A stretch of 64,000 bases of DNA from Streptomyces spinosisporus (GTDB taxonomy: Bacteria; Actinomycetota; Actinomycetes; Streptomycetales; Streptomycetaceae). The notes beneath the pieces were generated by a model. That model saw nothing but the letters and a program-made list of their open reading frames with translations, searched no databases and was not told the origin of the DNA. Shown here piece after piece: positions 17,774 to 26,653 of the stretch (position 1 is the first letter of the stretch; every line of letters begins with the position of its first letter). The DNA is taken from NCBI RefSeq assembly GCF_022698145.1, contig NZ_JALDAX010000004.1:124001-188000 (forward strand), read 5' to 3'. Made by a program: the position numbers and the translations under genes.

Positions 17774-17956
17774 ATGGGCTGGACGCACGACTACAGTGAC
17801 GCAGCACGCAATCGACGCTCGGCCACGGGGCTGAGCTCCCACCAGCGAGGCGGTGCACCGCAGATGACGGGCACGGACCTCCGCGTGGGCATACCGCACA
17901 TTCTGCGCCGCAGGGCCCGCTGGGTCTCCGTACGCCTGCGTCACCCGCGCGGCTGA
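17774..17956 (+). CDS. small hypothetical Arg-rich protein
   Basis: 60-residue open frame in the 343-base gap between the hydrolase and the protease. Third codon positions are mostly G or C, as in real genes here, and GGGG precedes the ATG. The product is basic (RRRARWVSVRLRHPRG at the C-terminus) with no recognised domain. The rest of the gap (17647-17773) shows no feature. Confidence 0.45.
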   Translation: MGWTHDYSDAARNRRSATGLSSHQRGGAPQMTGTDLRVGIPHILRRRARWVSVRLRHPRG

Positions 17957-17989
17957 CGGCCCTTCCTCCGACGCCGGGGCCACGAAACC

Positions 17990-19189
17990 TCAGAGGGCAC
18001 AGCTGTCGCTGTCCACCTGCTGGTTCGCCGTACGCCCCTTGGTGATGTCCTCCTGGATCTCGTCGGCGGTGAGCGCGTATCCCGTGTCGGCGTCGTCGAG
18101 GGACTTCGCGAAGACGACGCCGTAGACATTGCCCTCGGGCGTCAGCAGCGGGCCGCCGGAGTTTCCCTGACGGACGGTCGTGTACAGCGAGTAGACGTCG
18201 CGGCGGACCGTGCCCCGGTGGTAGATGTCCGGGCCGTTGGCCGGCAGGCGGCCCCGGACGCGCGCGGCCCGGACGTCGTAGGCGCCGTTCTCCGGGAAGC
18301 CCGCGATGATCGCGCTGTCGCCGCTCCTGGCGTCCGTGGTGGTGAACTTCAGGGCGGGCGCCCTGAGATCGGGTACGTCGAGCACGGCGATGTCGCGGTG
18401 CCAGTCGTAGAGGACGACCGTCGCGTCGTACTTCCTGCCCTCGCCGCCTATCTGGACGGTGGGCTCGTCGACGCCGCCGACGACATGCGCGTTGGTCATG
18501 ACCCGGCGGTCGCCGAAGACGAAGCCGCTGCCCTCCAGGACCTTGCCGCAACTCTGGGCCGTGCCCATGACCTTGACGATGGAGCGCTTGGCGCGCGTGG
18601 CCACCGGGCTGTTGGCGAGGGCCGGGTCGGGGGGCTGGACGTCGGTGATCGGTTCGTTCGCGAACGGGCTGAAGACCTGCGGGAAGCCGTTCTGCGCGAG
18701 CACCGAGGAGAAGTCGGCGAACCAGGTGTCCGCCTGGTTGGGCAGGGCCCGGGAGACGCCGAGGAGCACCTGGGAGTTGCGGACCTCCTTGCCGAGGGTC
18801 GGCAGGGTGGTGCCCGCGAGGGCGGAACCGATCAGCCAGGCCACCAGCAGCATGGCCACGACATTGACGAGGGCGCCGCCGGTCGCGTCCAGGGCGCGGG
18901 CCGGGGACCAGGTGATGTACCGGCGCAGCTTGTTGCCCAGATGGGTGGTCAGCGCCTGGCCGACCGAGGCGCAGACGATGACGACGACGACCGCGACGAC
19001 CGCGGCCGTCGTGCTCACCTCGGCGTTGTCGGTCAGCGCGTCCCAGATGACGGGCAGGGTGTAGACGGCGACGAGACCGCCGCCCAGGAAGCCGATCACC
19101 GACAGGATGCCGACGACGAAGCCCTGGCGATAACCCACGATCGCGAACCAGACGGCGGCGACCAGCAACAGGATGTCCAGCACGTTCAC
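17990..19189 (-). CDS. MarP-family membrane serine protease
   Basis: 399-residue protease with four N-terminal hydrophobic segments forming a CvpA-like domain (1-about 130), then an extracytoplasmic chymotrypsin-like domain. Catalytic triad residues are visible in TNAHVV (His about 235), RDIAVLD (Asp about 264) and RQGNSGGPL (Ser about 344). Cysteines in QSCGKV and at the extreme C-terminus (DSCAL) could form the disulfide known from mycobacterial MarP. MarP in Mycobacterium protects against acid stress by activating cell-wall hydrolases; the role here is inferred from the family. An NUDIX gene lies upstream on the same strand. Confidence 0.92.
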   Translation of the reverse strand: MNVLDILLLVAAVWFAIVGYRQGFVVGILSVIGFLGGGLVAVYTLPVIWDALTDNAEVSTTAAVVAVVVVIVCASVGQALTTHLGNKLRRYITWSPARALDATGGALVNVVAMLLVAWLIGSALAGTTLPTLGKEVRNSQVLLGVSRALPNQADTWFADFSSVLAQNGFPQVFSPFANEPITDVQPPDPALANSPVATRAKRSIVKVMGTAQSCGKVLEGSGFVFGDRRVMTNAHVVGGVDEPTVQIGGEGRKYDATVVLYDWHRDIAVLDVPDLRAPALKFTTTDARSGDSAIIAGFPENGAYDVRAARVRGRLPANGPDIYHRGTVRRDVYSLYTTVRQGNSGGPLLTPEGNVYGVVFAKSLDDADTGYALTADEIQEDITKGRTANQQVDSDSCAL

Positions 19190-19245
19190 CGGTTCGAGCC
19201 TCGCCTCATCACTTCGCGGTCACCTCAGGTACGGCAGACACCCTG

Positions 19246-19941
19246 TCATGACCGCCAGTCCAGCGGGACCTGCTTGTCACGGTCCCAGGGGAGCTCCCAG
19301 CCCGCGTAGTGGAACAGGCGGTCGATGATTCCCGCCGTGAAGCCCCACACCAGGGCCGATTCGACCAGAAATGCCGGACCTCTGTGGCCGCTGGGATGCA
19401 CCGTGGTGACCCGGTTGTCGGGATTCGTGAGATCCGCCACGGGGACCGTGAAGACCCGGGCCGTCTCATTGGGGTCGACGACCCCGACCGGGCTCGGCTC
19501 GCGCCACCAGCCCAGCACGGGCGTCACCACGAAGCCGCTCACCGGGATGTACAGCCGGGGCAGGACGCCGAAGAGCTGGACGCCGGACGCGTCGAGCCCC
19601 GTCTCCTCCTCGGCCTCGCGCAGCGCGGCTCTCAGCGGCCCGTCGGCCGCCGGGTCGCCGTCCTCGGGGTCGAGGGCGCCGCCCGGGAAGGACGGCTGGC
19701 CGGCATGCGATCTCAGAGAACTCGCCCGCTCCATGAGCAGCAGCTCGGGACCGCGCTCGCCCTCGCCGAAGAGGATCAGGACCGCCGACTGCCGTCCCGC
19801 TCCGTCCTCCGGCGGCAGGAAGCGGCTCAACTGCAGTGGCTGCACCGTCTCCACGGCCCGCACCACCGGGTCCAGCCACGCGGGCAGCCCCTCCTTGGTG
19901 AGCGTCACCGGACCGCCCTGTGTATGGCTCGCGCTCGTCAT
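19246..19941 (-). CDS. NUDIX hydrolase, CoA pyrophosphatase type
   Basis: 231-residue NUDIX enzyme. The Nudix box reads GGALDPED followed by LRAALREAEEETGLD (about residues 88-118), preceded by the LLMERASSLRSHAGQPSFPGG stretch typical of coenzyme A diphosphatases (UPF0035). ATG 19941 is chosen because GGGGGTG lies 5 bases upstream; a GTG two codons earlier is possible. Family knowledge suggests cleavage of CoA or oxidised CoA to phosphopantetheine and ADP. The next gene on this strand is MarP, 57 bases downstream. Confidence 0.9.
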   Translation of the reverse strand: MTSASHTQGGPVTLTKEGLPAWLDPVVRAVETVQPLQLSRFLPPEDGAGRQSAVLILFGEGERGPELLLMERASSLRSHAGQPSFPGGALDPEDGDPAADGPLRAALREAEEETGLDASGVQLFGVLPRLYIPVSGFVVTPVLGWWREPSPVGVVDPNETARVFTVPVADLTNPDNRVTTVHPSGHRGPAFLVESALVWGFTAGIIDRLFHYAGWELPWDRDKQVPLDWRS

Positions 19942-20035
19942 CGCCACCCCCGTCCTGCCGAGTCCAACGTCCCGCGTACCCGAGATCGTGCCTGAGCCAC
20001 CCGATCGGGGTCACGGCGCGAAACGGCGCCCGGCA

Positions 20036-21091
20036 TCAGGCCCCCAGCGGCGGGGCCGGCTTTCCGCCCGCGTCGATGTACGACTGCGGGGGCTTCAGAC
20101 GCTGGCCGGGGAAGCCGCCCTTCTCGTACTTCAGGAGCTTCTTCGCCTTCTCCGGGTCCGTCTCGCCCTCGCCGTACGCCGGGCAGAGCGGGGCGATGGG
20201 GCAGGCGCCGCAGGCGGGCTTGCGGGCATGGCAGATGCGGCGGCCGTGCCAGATCACATGGTGCGAGAGGTCCGTCCAGTCGCTCTTGGGGAAGAGCGCG
20301 CCGACCGCGGCCTCGATCTTGTCCGGGTCGGTCTGGTCCGTCCACTGCCAGCGCCGCACCAGCCGCTGGAAGTGCGTGTCCACCGTGATGCCGGGGCGCC
20401 CGAAGGCGTTGCCGAGCACCACGAAGGCGGTCTTGCGGCCGACGCCGGGCAGCTTGACCAGGTCCTCGAGCCGGCCGGGGACCTCCCCGCCGAACTGCTC
20501 CACGAGCGCCTTCGACAGCCCCATGACGGACTTGGTCTTGGCCCGGAAGAAGCCGGTCGGGCGGAGGATCTCCTCGACCTCCTCGGGGTTGGCGGCGGCC
20601 AGGTCCTCGGGGGTGGGGTACTTGGCGAAGAGGGCCGGCGTCGTCTGGTTGACCCTGAGGTCGGTGGTCTGCGCGGACAGGACCGTGGCGATCACGAGCT
20701 GGAAGGGGTTGTCGAAGTCCAGCTCCGGGTGGGCGTACGGATACACCTCGGCGAGTTCGCGGTTGATGCGGCGGGCGCGGCGGACCAGCGCGGTGCGCGA
20801 CTCGTCCTTCGGGGGCTTGGCGACGGGCTGCGCGGCGGGGGCGCCCTTGACCGCGGCCGTCGCCTTCTTGGGCGCGACGACCGCCTTCTTGACCGGCGCC
20901 GGCTTTTTCACTGCGGAGGAGGCCTTTTTCACTGCGGCCTTCTTCGCGGTGGCCTTCTTCACCGGGGCACTCTTCGTCACTTTTGCCGGTTTCTTTCCAC
21001 CGCCGGAGTTCTGTTCGCCCACAGCGGAATCACGACGTACTACCACCCGCCCAGCCCCCTTGGCCTGTGCTCTCACCGGCGTTTTGGACAC
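20036..21091 (-). CDS. nth: endonuclease III with Lys/Ala-rich N-terminal tail
   Basis: 351-residue base-excision-repair glycosylase/AP lyase removing oxidised pyrimidines. The helix-hairpin-helix LPGVGRKTA carries the catalytic Lys (about 218), the catalytic Asp is in ITVDTHFQR (about 238) and the [4Fe-4S] cluster ligands are C-x6-C-x2-C-x5-C in the [17 protein letters not shown] region. The core begins near residue 100. Before it is a tail rich in KKA and KKP repeats resembling histone H1-like DNA-binding tails and absent from E. coli Nth. The GTG start at 21091 is the longest, and shorter starts inside the tail cannot be excluded. Divergent from crp. Confidence 0.95.
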   Translation of the reverse strand: MSKTPVRAQAKGAGRVVVRRDSAVGEQNSGGGKKPAKVTKSAPVKKATAKKAAVKKASSAVKKPAPVKKAVVAPKKATAAVKGAPAAQPVAKPPKDESRTALVRRARRINRELAEVYPYAHPELDFDNPFQLVIATVLSAQTTDLRVNQTTPALFAKYPTPEDLAAANPEEVEEILRPTGFFRAKTKSVMGLSKALVEQFGGEVPGRLEDLVKLPGVGRKTAFVVLGNAFGRPGITVDTHFQRLVRRWQWTDQTDPDKIEAAVGALFPKSDWTDLSHHVIWHGRRICHARKPACGACPIAPLCPAYGEGETDPEKAKKLLKYEKGGFPGQRLKPPQSYIDAGGKPAPPLGA

Positions 21092-21193
21092 CCGGCCAGC
21101 CTAGAGCCCGCCACTGACATCCGTCCCGGACCCGGAAGATCGGCCCCCAATTGGACCCCTGCCGCGTACCTCAGGACATGTGTGCGGCATCCT

Positions 21194-21207
21194 TGTGACA
21201 GATCACA
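21194..21207. promoter_or_regulatory. TGTGA-N4-TCACA palindrome upstream of crp
   Basis: TGTGACAGATCACA is a perfect 5+5 inverted repeat 92 bases upstream of the crp start, containing the GTG-N6-CAC core expected for Streptomyces Crp (E. coli CRP uses N6 between TGTGA and TCACA). It could mediate autoregulation and also act on the divergent nth gene. Confidence 0.55.
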
Positions 21208-21298
21208 CTGTTTGGACCGTCCGGCAAAATGGGGAGCACGGTCCCCTGGTACCAAGGGGGATGAAGATCCCCTGAGCAGGTCGACAAGGAGAGAACTC

Positions 21299-21973
21299 GT
21301 GGACGACGTTCTGCGGCGCAACCCGCTCTTCGCGGCGCTCGACGATGAGCAGGCCGCGGAGCTCCGCGCCTCCATGAGTGAGGTGACCCTCGCGCGCGGT
21401 GATTCGCTGTTCCACGAGGGCGACCCCGGTGACCGGCTCTACGTCGTCACCGAGGGCAAGGTGAAGCTCCACCGCACCTCCCCCGACGGCCGCGAGAACA
21501 TGCTCGCCGTCGTCGGCCCGAGCGAGCTGATCGGTGAGCTCTCGCTCTTCGACCCGGGTCCGCGCACCGCCACGGGCACCGCCCTGACCGAGGTCAAGCT
21601 CCTCGGCCTCGGCCACGGTGACCTCCAGCCCTGGCTGAGCGCCCGCCCCGAGGTGGCCGGTGCCCTCCTGCGCGCCGTCGCCCGCCGACTCCGCAAGACC
21701 AACGACGCCATGTCCGACCTGGTCTTCTCCGACGTCCCCGGCCGTGTCGCCCGCGCCCTGCTGGACCTCTCGCGCCGCTTCGGCGTGCAGTCCGAGGAGG
21801 GCATCCACGTCGTCCACGACCTGACGCAGGAGGAGCTGGCCCAGCTGGTCGGCGCCTCCCGCGAGACGGTCAACAAGGCACTGGCCGACTTCGCCCAGCG
21901 CGGGTGGCTGCGCCTGGAGGCGCGGGCCGTGATCCTGCTCGACGTGGAGCGGCTGGCGAAGCGGTCGCGCTGA
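21299..21973 (+). CDS. crp: Crp/Fnr-family cAMP receptor protein
   Basis: 224-residue regulator. Residues 1-about 125 are a cyclic-nucleotide-binding beta barrel with GELSLFDPGPRTATGTA, the phosphate-binding cassette; residues about 130-215 hold the dimer helix and a winged HTH with TQEELAQLVGASRETVNKAL as recognition unit. GTG 21299 has AAGGAG 8 bases upstream; a very long upstream frame is a shadow. In S. coelicolor Crp controls germination and antibiotic supply of precursors, including acetyl-CoA genes (family knowledge). Its own promoter region carries a Crp-like palindrome. Confidence 0.96.
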   Translation: MDDVLRRNPLFAALDDEQAAELRASMSEVTLARGDSLFHEGDPGDRLYVVTEGKVKLHRTSPDGRENMLAVVGPSELIGELSLFDPGPRTATGTALTEVKLLGLGHGDLQPWLSARPEVAGALLRAVARRLRKTNDAMSDLVFSDVPGRVARALLDLSRRFGVQSEEGIHVVHDLTQEELAQLVGASRETVNKALADFAQRGWLRLEARAVILLDVERLAKRSR

Positions 21974-22085
21974 CGCTCGTCGGGGCTGTCCGCGGGCCGA
22001 TGGGGGGCCGATGGCGTCGATGGGCGCCCGATGGGGCCCCGCCCTCGGGCAGCCGGTCGAGCGAGCCCGGTACCGGCTCCGGGGC

Positions 22086-22916
22086 CTAGATCAGCCCGTG
22101 TTCCTCCAGGTAGTCCATCTGCGCCCGTACCGAGAGCTCGGCCGCGGGCCACAGGGAGCGGTCTACGTCCGCGTAGACATGGGCGACGACCTGGGACGGG
22201 GTGCTGTAGCCCTCCTCGACCGCCGTCTCGACCTGGGCGAGGCGGTGGGCACGGTGGGCGAGATAGAACTCGACGGCGCCCTGGGCGTCCTCCAGGACCG
22301 GGCCGTGGCCGGGGAGCACCGTGTGGACGCCGTCGTCGACCGTCAGGGAGCGCAGCCTGCGCAGGGAGTCCAGATAGTCGCCGAGGCGGCCGTCGGGGTG
22401 CGCCACGACCGTCGTACCGCGGCCCAGGATCGTGTCGCCCGTCAGCACCGCGCGGTCGGCCGGAAGGTGGAAGCAGAGGGAGTCCGAGGTGTGGCCCGGG
22501 GTCGGCACGACCCTCAGCTCCAGGCCGCCGACCTCGACCACGTCCCCCGTGGCCAGCCCCTCGTCGCCCAGCCGCAGCGCCGGATCGAGGGCACGCACGT
22601 GCGTGCCGGTCAGTTCGGCGAAGCGGGCGGCGCCCTCGGCGTGGTCGGGGTGGCCGTGGGTCAGCAGGGTGAGGGCGATGCGCCGTCCGGCTTTCTCGGC
22701 CGTGTCCATGACGTTGCGCAGATGCGTTTCGTCCAGCGGCCCGGGGTCGAGGACCACGGCCAGGTCGGAGTCGGGCTCGGCGAGGATCCAGGTGTTCGTG
22801 CCGTCGAGGGTCATCGCCGAGGCGTTGGGCGCCAGGACGTTGACGGCCCGGGGGGTGGCGGGGCCGGTGAGGACCCCGCCCCGCGGCTGGCCGGGAAGGG
22901 CTGCTGCGTCCGTCAT
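22086..22916 (-). CDS. metallo-beta-lactamase-fold hydrolase
   Basis: 276-residue MBL-fold enzyme with the zinc motif THGHPDHAEGA near residues 85-95, further ligands in PTPGHTSDSL and LTGDTILG, and the late LPGHGPV histidine. The architecture matches the LACTB2-like group of MBL proteins, often encoded next to NUDIX genes. ATG 22916 follows the stop of the NUDIX gene by two bases, so they form one operon. Substrate not identifiable from sequence. Confidence 0.9.
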   Translation of the reverse strand: MTDAAALPGQPRGGVLTGPATPRAVNVLAPNASAMTLDGTNTWILAEPDSDLAVVLDPGPLDETHLRNVMDTAEKAGRRIALTLLTHGHPDHAEGAARFAELTGTHVRALDPALRLGDEGLATGDVVEVGGLELRVVPTPGHTSDSLCFHLPADRAVLTGDTILGRGTTVVAHPDGRLGDYLDSLRRLRSLTVDDGVHTVLPGHGPVLEDAQGAVEFYLAHRAHRLAQVETAVEEGYSTPSQVVAHVYADVDRSLWPAAELSVRAQMDYLEEHGLI

Positions 22917-22918
22917 GC

Positions 22919-23794
22919 TCAGGCTCCCCCGGTCGGCAGGTCGGTCGGGATGTGCTTGGTGAACTCGTCGTGCCCCGGCCAGGACAGCACGATCTCCCCG
23001 TCCGCGAGGCGGGCTCTCGCCAGTACGGCGGTCATGTCGCGCCCGGGGGCGGCCGCGAGCACGTCGGCGGCCGTGGCGTACGGGAGCAGCTGGCGCAGGG
23101 TCGCGACGGTGGGCGGCATCATCAGCAGCTCGCCCTTGTCGTAGCCGTCCACGGCCTCCTGCGGGCGGATCCACACCGTGCGGTCGGCCTCCGTGGAGGC
23201 GTTGCGGGTGCGCTGGCCCTTCGGGAGGGCCGCCACGAAGAACCAGGTGTCGTAGCGCCGGGACTCGAACTCGGGGGTGATCCAGCGGGTCCAGGCACCC
23301 AGCAGGTCGGAGCGCAGGACCAGGCCGCGGCGGTCGAGGAACTCGGCGAAGGAGACCTCGCGGGCGGCCACGGCCGCACGGTCGGCCTCCCAGTCGTCGC
23401 CCGTGGTGTCACCGACGACCGTGTCGGCGGACGGTCCGGCGAGCAGGACGCCCGCCTCCTCGTAGGTCTCGCGCACGGCCGCGCAGACGATGGCCTGGGC
23501 GCTCGCCTCGTCCACGCCCAGCCGATGCGCCCACCACGCGCGCGTGGGGCCCGCCCAGCGCACGTGGTGCTCGTCGTCGCGGGGGTCGACGCCGCCGCCC
23601 GGATAGGCGTACGCGCCTCCGGCGAAGGCCATGGAGGCGCGTCTGCGCAGCATGTGTACGGCGGGAGTGCGGTCGGTGTCCTTCAGGAGCATGACGGTCG
23701 CCGCACGCTTGGGCACGACAGGAGTGAGCGTGCCCTCCGTCAGCGCGCGGATGCGCTCCGGCCAGTCCTGCGGAAACCACTGCCCATTCGCCAT
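22919..23794 (-). CDS. NUDIX hydrolase, NUDT19-like
   Basis: 291-residue NUDIX protein. The box is split: AYPGGGVDPRDD near 60-70, then an insertion of about 35 residues (HHVRWAGPTRAWWAHRLGVDEASAQA) and CAAVRETYEEAGVLL. Such an insertion is characteristic of NUDT19/RP2p-like acyl-CoA or CoA diphosphatases. It opens the operon with the MBL gene. Substrate preference is inferred from the family. Upstream lies the repeat array described separately. Confidence 0.88.
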   Translation of the reverse strand: MANGQWFPQDWPERIRALTEGTLTPVVPKRAATVMLLKDTDRTPAVHMLRRRASMAFAGGAYAYPGGGVDPRDDEHHVRWAGPTRAWWAHRLGVDEASAQAIVCAAVRETYEEAGVLLAGPSADTVVGDTTGDDWEADRAAVAAREVSFAEFLDRRGLVLRSDLLGAWTRWITPEFESRRYDTWFFVAALPKGQRTRNASTEADRTVWIRPQEAVDGYDKGELLMMPPTVATLRQLLPYATAADVLAAAPGRDMTAVLARARLADGEIVLSWPGHDEFTKHIPTDLPTGGA

Positions 23795-23859
23795 GGCCGG
23801 AGGCTATCCCGTGGTGCGCGAATGTTCGAGAGCCCACCGAGGTCAGAGCAGGGGGCAGG

Positions 23860-24954
23860 GGTTTGCGCGGGCGGGGCGGGCGAGTGCCGCGGGCGGCTGG
23901 TCGAGGATCGCGGGGGTGCCGGACACCGGCCGCGGGCGGGTGCCGCGGACGGGCCGGGCGCCGCGGCCAGGCGCCGCAGGCGTGCCGGGCGTCGGCCGGG
24001 TGCCGCCGGAGGGCCAGGCGCCACCGAGAACGCGCGCGCCGGGCACCGGCCGAGGACGGCGGAGGTGCCGGGCACCAGCCGCGGGCGGTCAAGCGCCGCG
24101 GGCGGTCCGGACGTAGGCCGGGTGCCGCGGACTGGTCAGGCGCCGCCGAGGTACGCGCGCGCCAAGCACCGGCCGAGAACCGCGGGAATGCCAGACCCCG
24201 ACCGCGGGCGGGCCAGCGCCGCGGGCGGGTGCCGCGGACGGGCCGGACATCGGCCGCGTGCCGCGGGGGCCAGGTGCCGCCGAGAGACACGCGCGCTGGG
24301 CACTGGCCGAGGACCGCGGGGGTGCCGGACACCGGCCGCGGGCGGGCCAAGCGCCCGGGAGGGCCGGGCGGCGCGGACGGGTTGCGCGGCGCGGACGGGC
24401 CGGGTGTCGGCCGAGAACCGCGAGCGGGCCGAGGACGGGCCAGCGCCGCGGACGAGTGCCGCGGACTGGCCAGGCGTCGCCGGGGTACGCGCGCGCCGAG
24501 CACCGGCCGAGAACCGCGGAGGTGCCGGGCACCGGCCCCGGGCGGGCCAAGCACCGCGGGCGGGCCGGGCGGCGCGGACAGGCCGGGTGTCGGCCCGAGA
24601 GCCGCAGGCGGGTGGCTCGGGCGGGCCGAACGTCAGCCGGATGCCGTACATGGGCCAAGGACCGCGGACTGGCCAGGCGCCGCCGAGGTACGCGCGCGCC
24701 GCGCACCGCGGGGGTGTCGGCCCTGTGCCGCAGGCGGGCCGGGCGCCGCAGGCCGACCGGGCAGCGTGGGTGAGCCGGGCGCGCCGGGCACCGGTAGGAC
24801 CGCGGGGTGCCGGGCACCGGCCGCGGGCGGGCCAAGCACCGCGGGTGGGTGCCGCTGGCGGGCCGGGCGGGCCAGGCACCGCGGCAGGCCACGCACCGCA
24901 GGCTGGCCAGGCGCCGGCCGAGTATCGCGGGCGTGCCAGGCAGGCCGAAACCCG
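23860..24954. repeat. 1.1-kb degenerate GC-rich minisatellite-like array
   Basis: The spacer between the NUDIX and RidA genes is built of recurring blocks. A landmark close to CCAGGCGCCGCCGAGGTACG recurs near 24014, 24134, 24269, 24469, 24672 and 24907, each followed by GCACCGGCCGAGAACCGCGG-like and GGTGCCGGGCACCGGCCGCG-like segments and filler made of CGGGCGGGCC. Spacing ranges from 120 to 235 bases. All six frames are long and open only because stop codons are rare at this GC content; none has a known domain or a credible start. Confidence 0.8.
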
Positions 24955-25422
24955 CTACGCCCCAGTGAGCTCCACCTGGATCTCCACCTCGACCGGAGCG
25001 TCCAGTGGCAGGACCGCTACGCCGACCGCGCTGCGTGCGTGTACGCCCTTGTCGCCGAGGACTTCGGCGAGCAGTTCGCTGGCGCCGTTGACCACTCCGG
25101 GCTGGCCGGTGAAGTCGGTGGCCGAGGCGACGAAGCCGACGACCTTCACCACGCGCGCGATGCGGTCCAGGTCGCCGGTGACGGACTTGACCGCGGCCAG
25201 CGCGTTCAGGGCACAGGTGCGGGCCAGGTCCTTGGCCTCCTCGGGCGTGACCTCCGCGCCCACCTTGCCGGTGACGGGCAGCTTGCCGTCGACCATCGGG
25301 AGCTGCCCGGCGGTGTAGACGTACACGCCGGACTGCACGGCCGGCTGGTACGCGGCCAGCGGCGGGACGACCTCGGGCAGCGTCAGACCGAGCTCGGCGA
25401 GCTTCGCCTCGACGGCGCTCAT
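24955..25422 (-). CDS. RidA family protein
   Basis: 155-residue YjgF/RidA-family protein of the longer actinobacterial type. Characteristic stretches are VYTAGQLPMVDGKLPVTGKV near 34-53 and a C-terminal VEIQVELTGA. The canonical active-site Arg of deaminase-active RidA (near residue 105 of E. coli) is not evident where I expect it, so imine deaminase activity is uncertain. Its ATG overlaps the TGA of the DUF4177 gene (ATGA). Downstream it ends at the edge of the repeat array. Confidence 0.88.
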   Translation of the reverse strand: MSAVEAKLAELGLTLPEVVPPLAAYQPAVQSGVYVYTAGQLPMVDGKLPVTGKVGAEVTPEEAKDLARTCALNALAAVKSVTGDLDRIARVVKVVGFVASATDFTGQPGVVNGASELLAEVLGDKGVHARSAVGVAVLPLDAPVEVEIQVELTGA

Positions 25423-25580
25423 GCCTGCTTCTCCCGCTTCAGGTACGCGACGAGCTGCTCGGGGTTGTTCGGCCCGGGCACGACCTGGACGAGCTCCCAG
25501 CCGTCCTCGCCCCAGGTGTCCAGAATCTGCTTCGTGGCGTGGACGAGCAGGGGCACAGTTGCGTATTCCCACCTAGTCAT
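25419..25580 (-). CDS. DUF4177 small protein
   Basis: 53-residue protein MTRWEYATVPLL..., with GEDGWELVQVVPG in the middle, the hallmark of DUF4177 (function unknown). The ATG at 25580 is the conserved start; a longer frame extends into the divergent promoter. Its stop overlaps the RidA start, forming a two-gene operon divergent from the ArsA-like pair. Confidence 0.88.
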   Translation of the reverse strand: MTRWEYATVPLLVHATKQILDTWGEDGWELVQVVPGPNNPEQLVAYLKREKQA

Positions 25581-25675
25581 GCGGCCGACTCTAGCCGTTG
25601 CCCACCCGCCCCCCGTCCACGAGTTGTCCACAGGCTGTCGCGTGGTTGGTGCACGGACTGGTTAGGCTCGAAGGC

Positions 25676-26653
25676 GTGAGCAGGCTTCAGGTCGTCAGCG
25701 GCAAGGGCGGGACCGGAAAGACGACGGTCGCCGCCGCTCTGGCGCTGGCCCTCGCGACCGAGGGGAAGCGGACGCTTCTCGTCGAGGTCGAGGGGCGCCA
25801 GGGCATCGCGCAGCTCTTCGAGACGGAAGCGCTGCCCTACGAGGAGCGAAAGATCGCCGTCGCTCCGGGGGGCGGGGAGGTGTACGCCCTCGCCATCGAC
25901 CCCGAACTGGCCCTTTTGGACTACCTCCAGATGTTCTACAAGCTGGGGGGCGCCGGCAGAGCCCTCAAGAAGCTCGGCGCGATCGACTTCGCGACCACCA
26001 TCGCGCCCGGCCTCAGGGACGTGCTCCTGACCGGCAAGGCGTGCGAGGCGGTGCGCCGCAAGGACAAGAGCGGACGGTTCGCCTATGACTACGTGGTCAT
26101 GGACGCGCCGCCCACGGGCCGCATCACGCGCTTCTTGAACGTGAACGACGAGGTGGCCGGTCTCGCCAAGATCGGCCCGATACACAATCAGGCGCAGGCC
26201 GTGATGCGCGTGCTGAAGTCCAAGGAGACGGCCGTGCACCTGGTCACGCTCCTGGAGGAGATGCCCGTCCAGGAGACCGCGGACGGGATCGCCGAACTGC
26301 GCGCGGCCAGGCTCCCGGTCGGCCGGATCATGGTGAACATGGTGCGGCCCGAGGTGTTGGACGCCGCCGATCTGGAACTCGTGCGCAGCGTGCCGCGTTC
26401 CTCGGTCGCCAAGGCACTGTCGGCGGCGGGCCTGGGCGGCGCCCGGCGGGGTGGGAACGCCGAGAAGCTGGTGGACCCCCTGCTGCAGCAGGCCGAGGAG
26501 TACGCCGAGCGGTACGAGCTGGAGCACGAGCAGCGCGCGGTGCTCGCCGAGCTGGGCCTGCCGCTGCACGAACTGCCGCTGCTCGCCGAGGGCATGGACC
26601 TGGCGGGGCTGTACGAGCTGGCCACCGAGCTGCGGAAGCAGGGGATGTCATGA
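25676..26653 (+). CDS. ArsA/Get3-like ATPase (first of pair)
   Basis: 325-residue SIMIBI ATPase. The deviant Walker A VSGKGGTGKTT is at residues 8-18, VEGRQG forms switch-I-like sequence and YDYVVMDAPPTGR is Walker B/switch II. Actinobacterial homologues occur as a tandem pair upstream of wblA; their cargo is unknown and the arsenite-binding cysteines of ArsA are not evident. GTG 25676 lies 7 bases after a -10-like TAGGCT (25663-25668), consistent with a leaderless message. Its TGA overlaps the start of the second copy. Confidence 0.9.
   Translation: MSRLQVVSGKGGTGKTTVAAALALALATEGKRTLLVEVEGRQGIAQLFETEALPYEERKIAVAPGGGEVYALAIDPELALLDYLQMFYKLGGAGRALKKLGAIDFATTIAPGLRDVLLTGKACEAVRRKDKSGRFAYDYVVMDAPPTGRITRFLNVNDEVAGLAKIGPIHNQAQAVMRVLKSKETAVHLVTLLEEMPVQETADGIAELRAARLPVGRIMVNMVRPEVLDAADLELVRSVPRSSVAKALSAAGLGGARRGGNAEKLVDPLLQQAEEYAERYELEHEQRAVLAELGLPLHELPLLAEGMDLAGLYELATELRKQGMS

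Noticed and set aside
23860..24954. CRISPR-like array
   Set aside because: Repeat spacing is irregular, units are degenerate and no unique spacers or cas genes are present.
23863..24957. Long open frames on both strands in the repeat array
   Set aside because: All six frames are open because of GC content and repeats; no ribosome site, no domain, and no preference for one frame.
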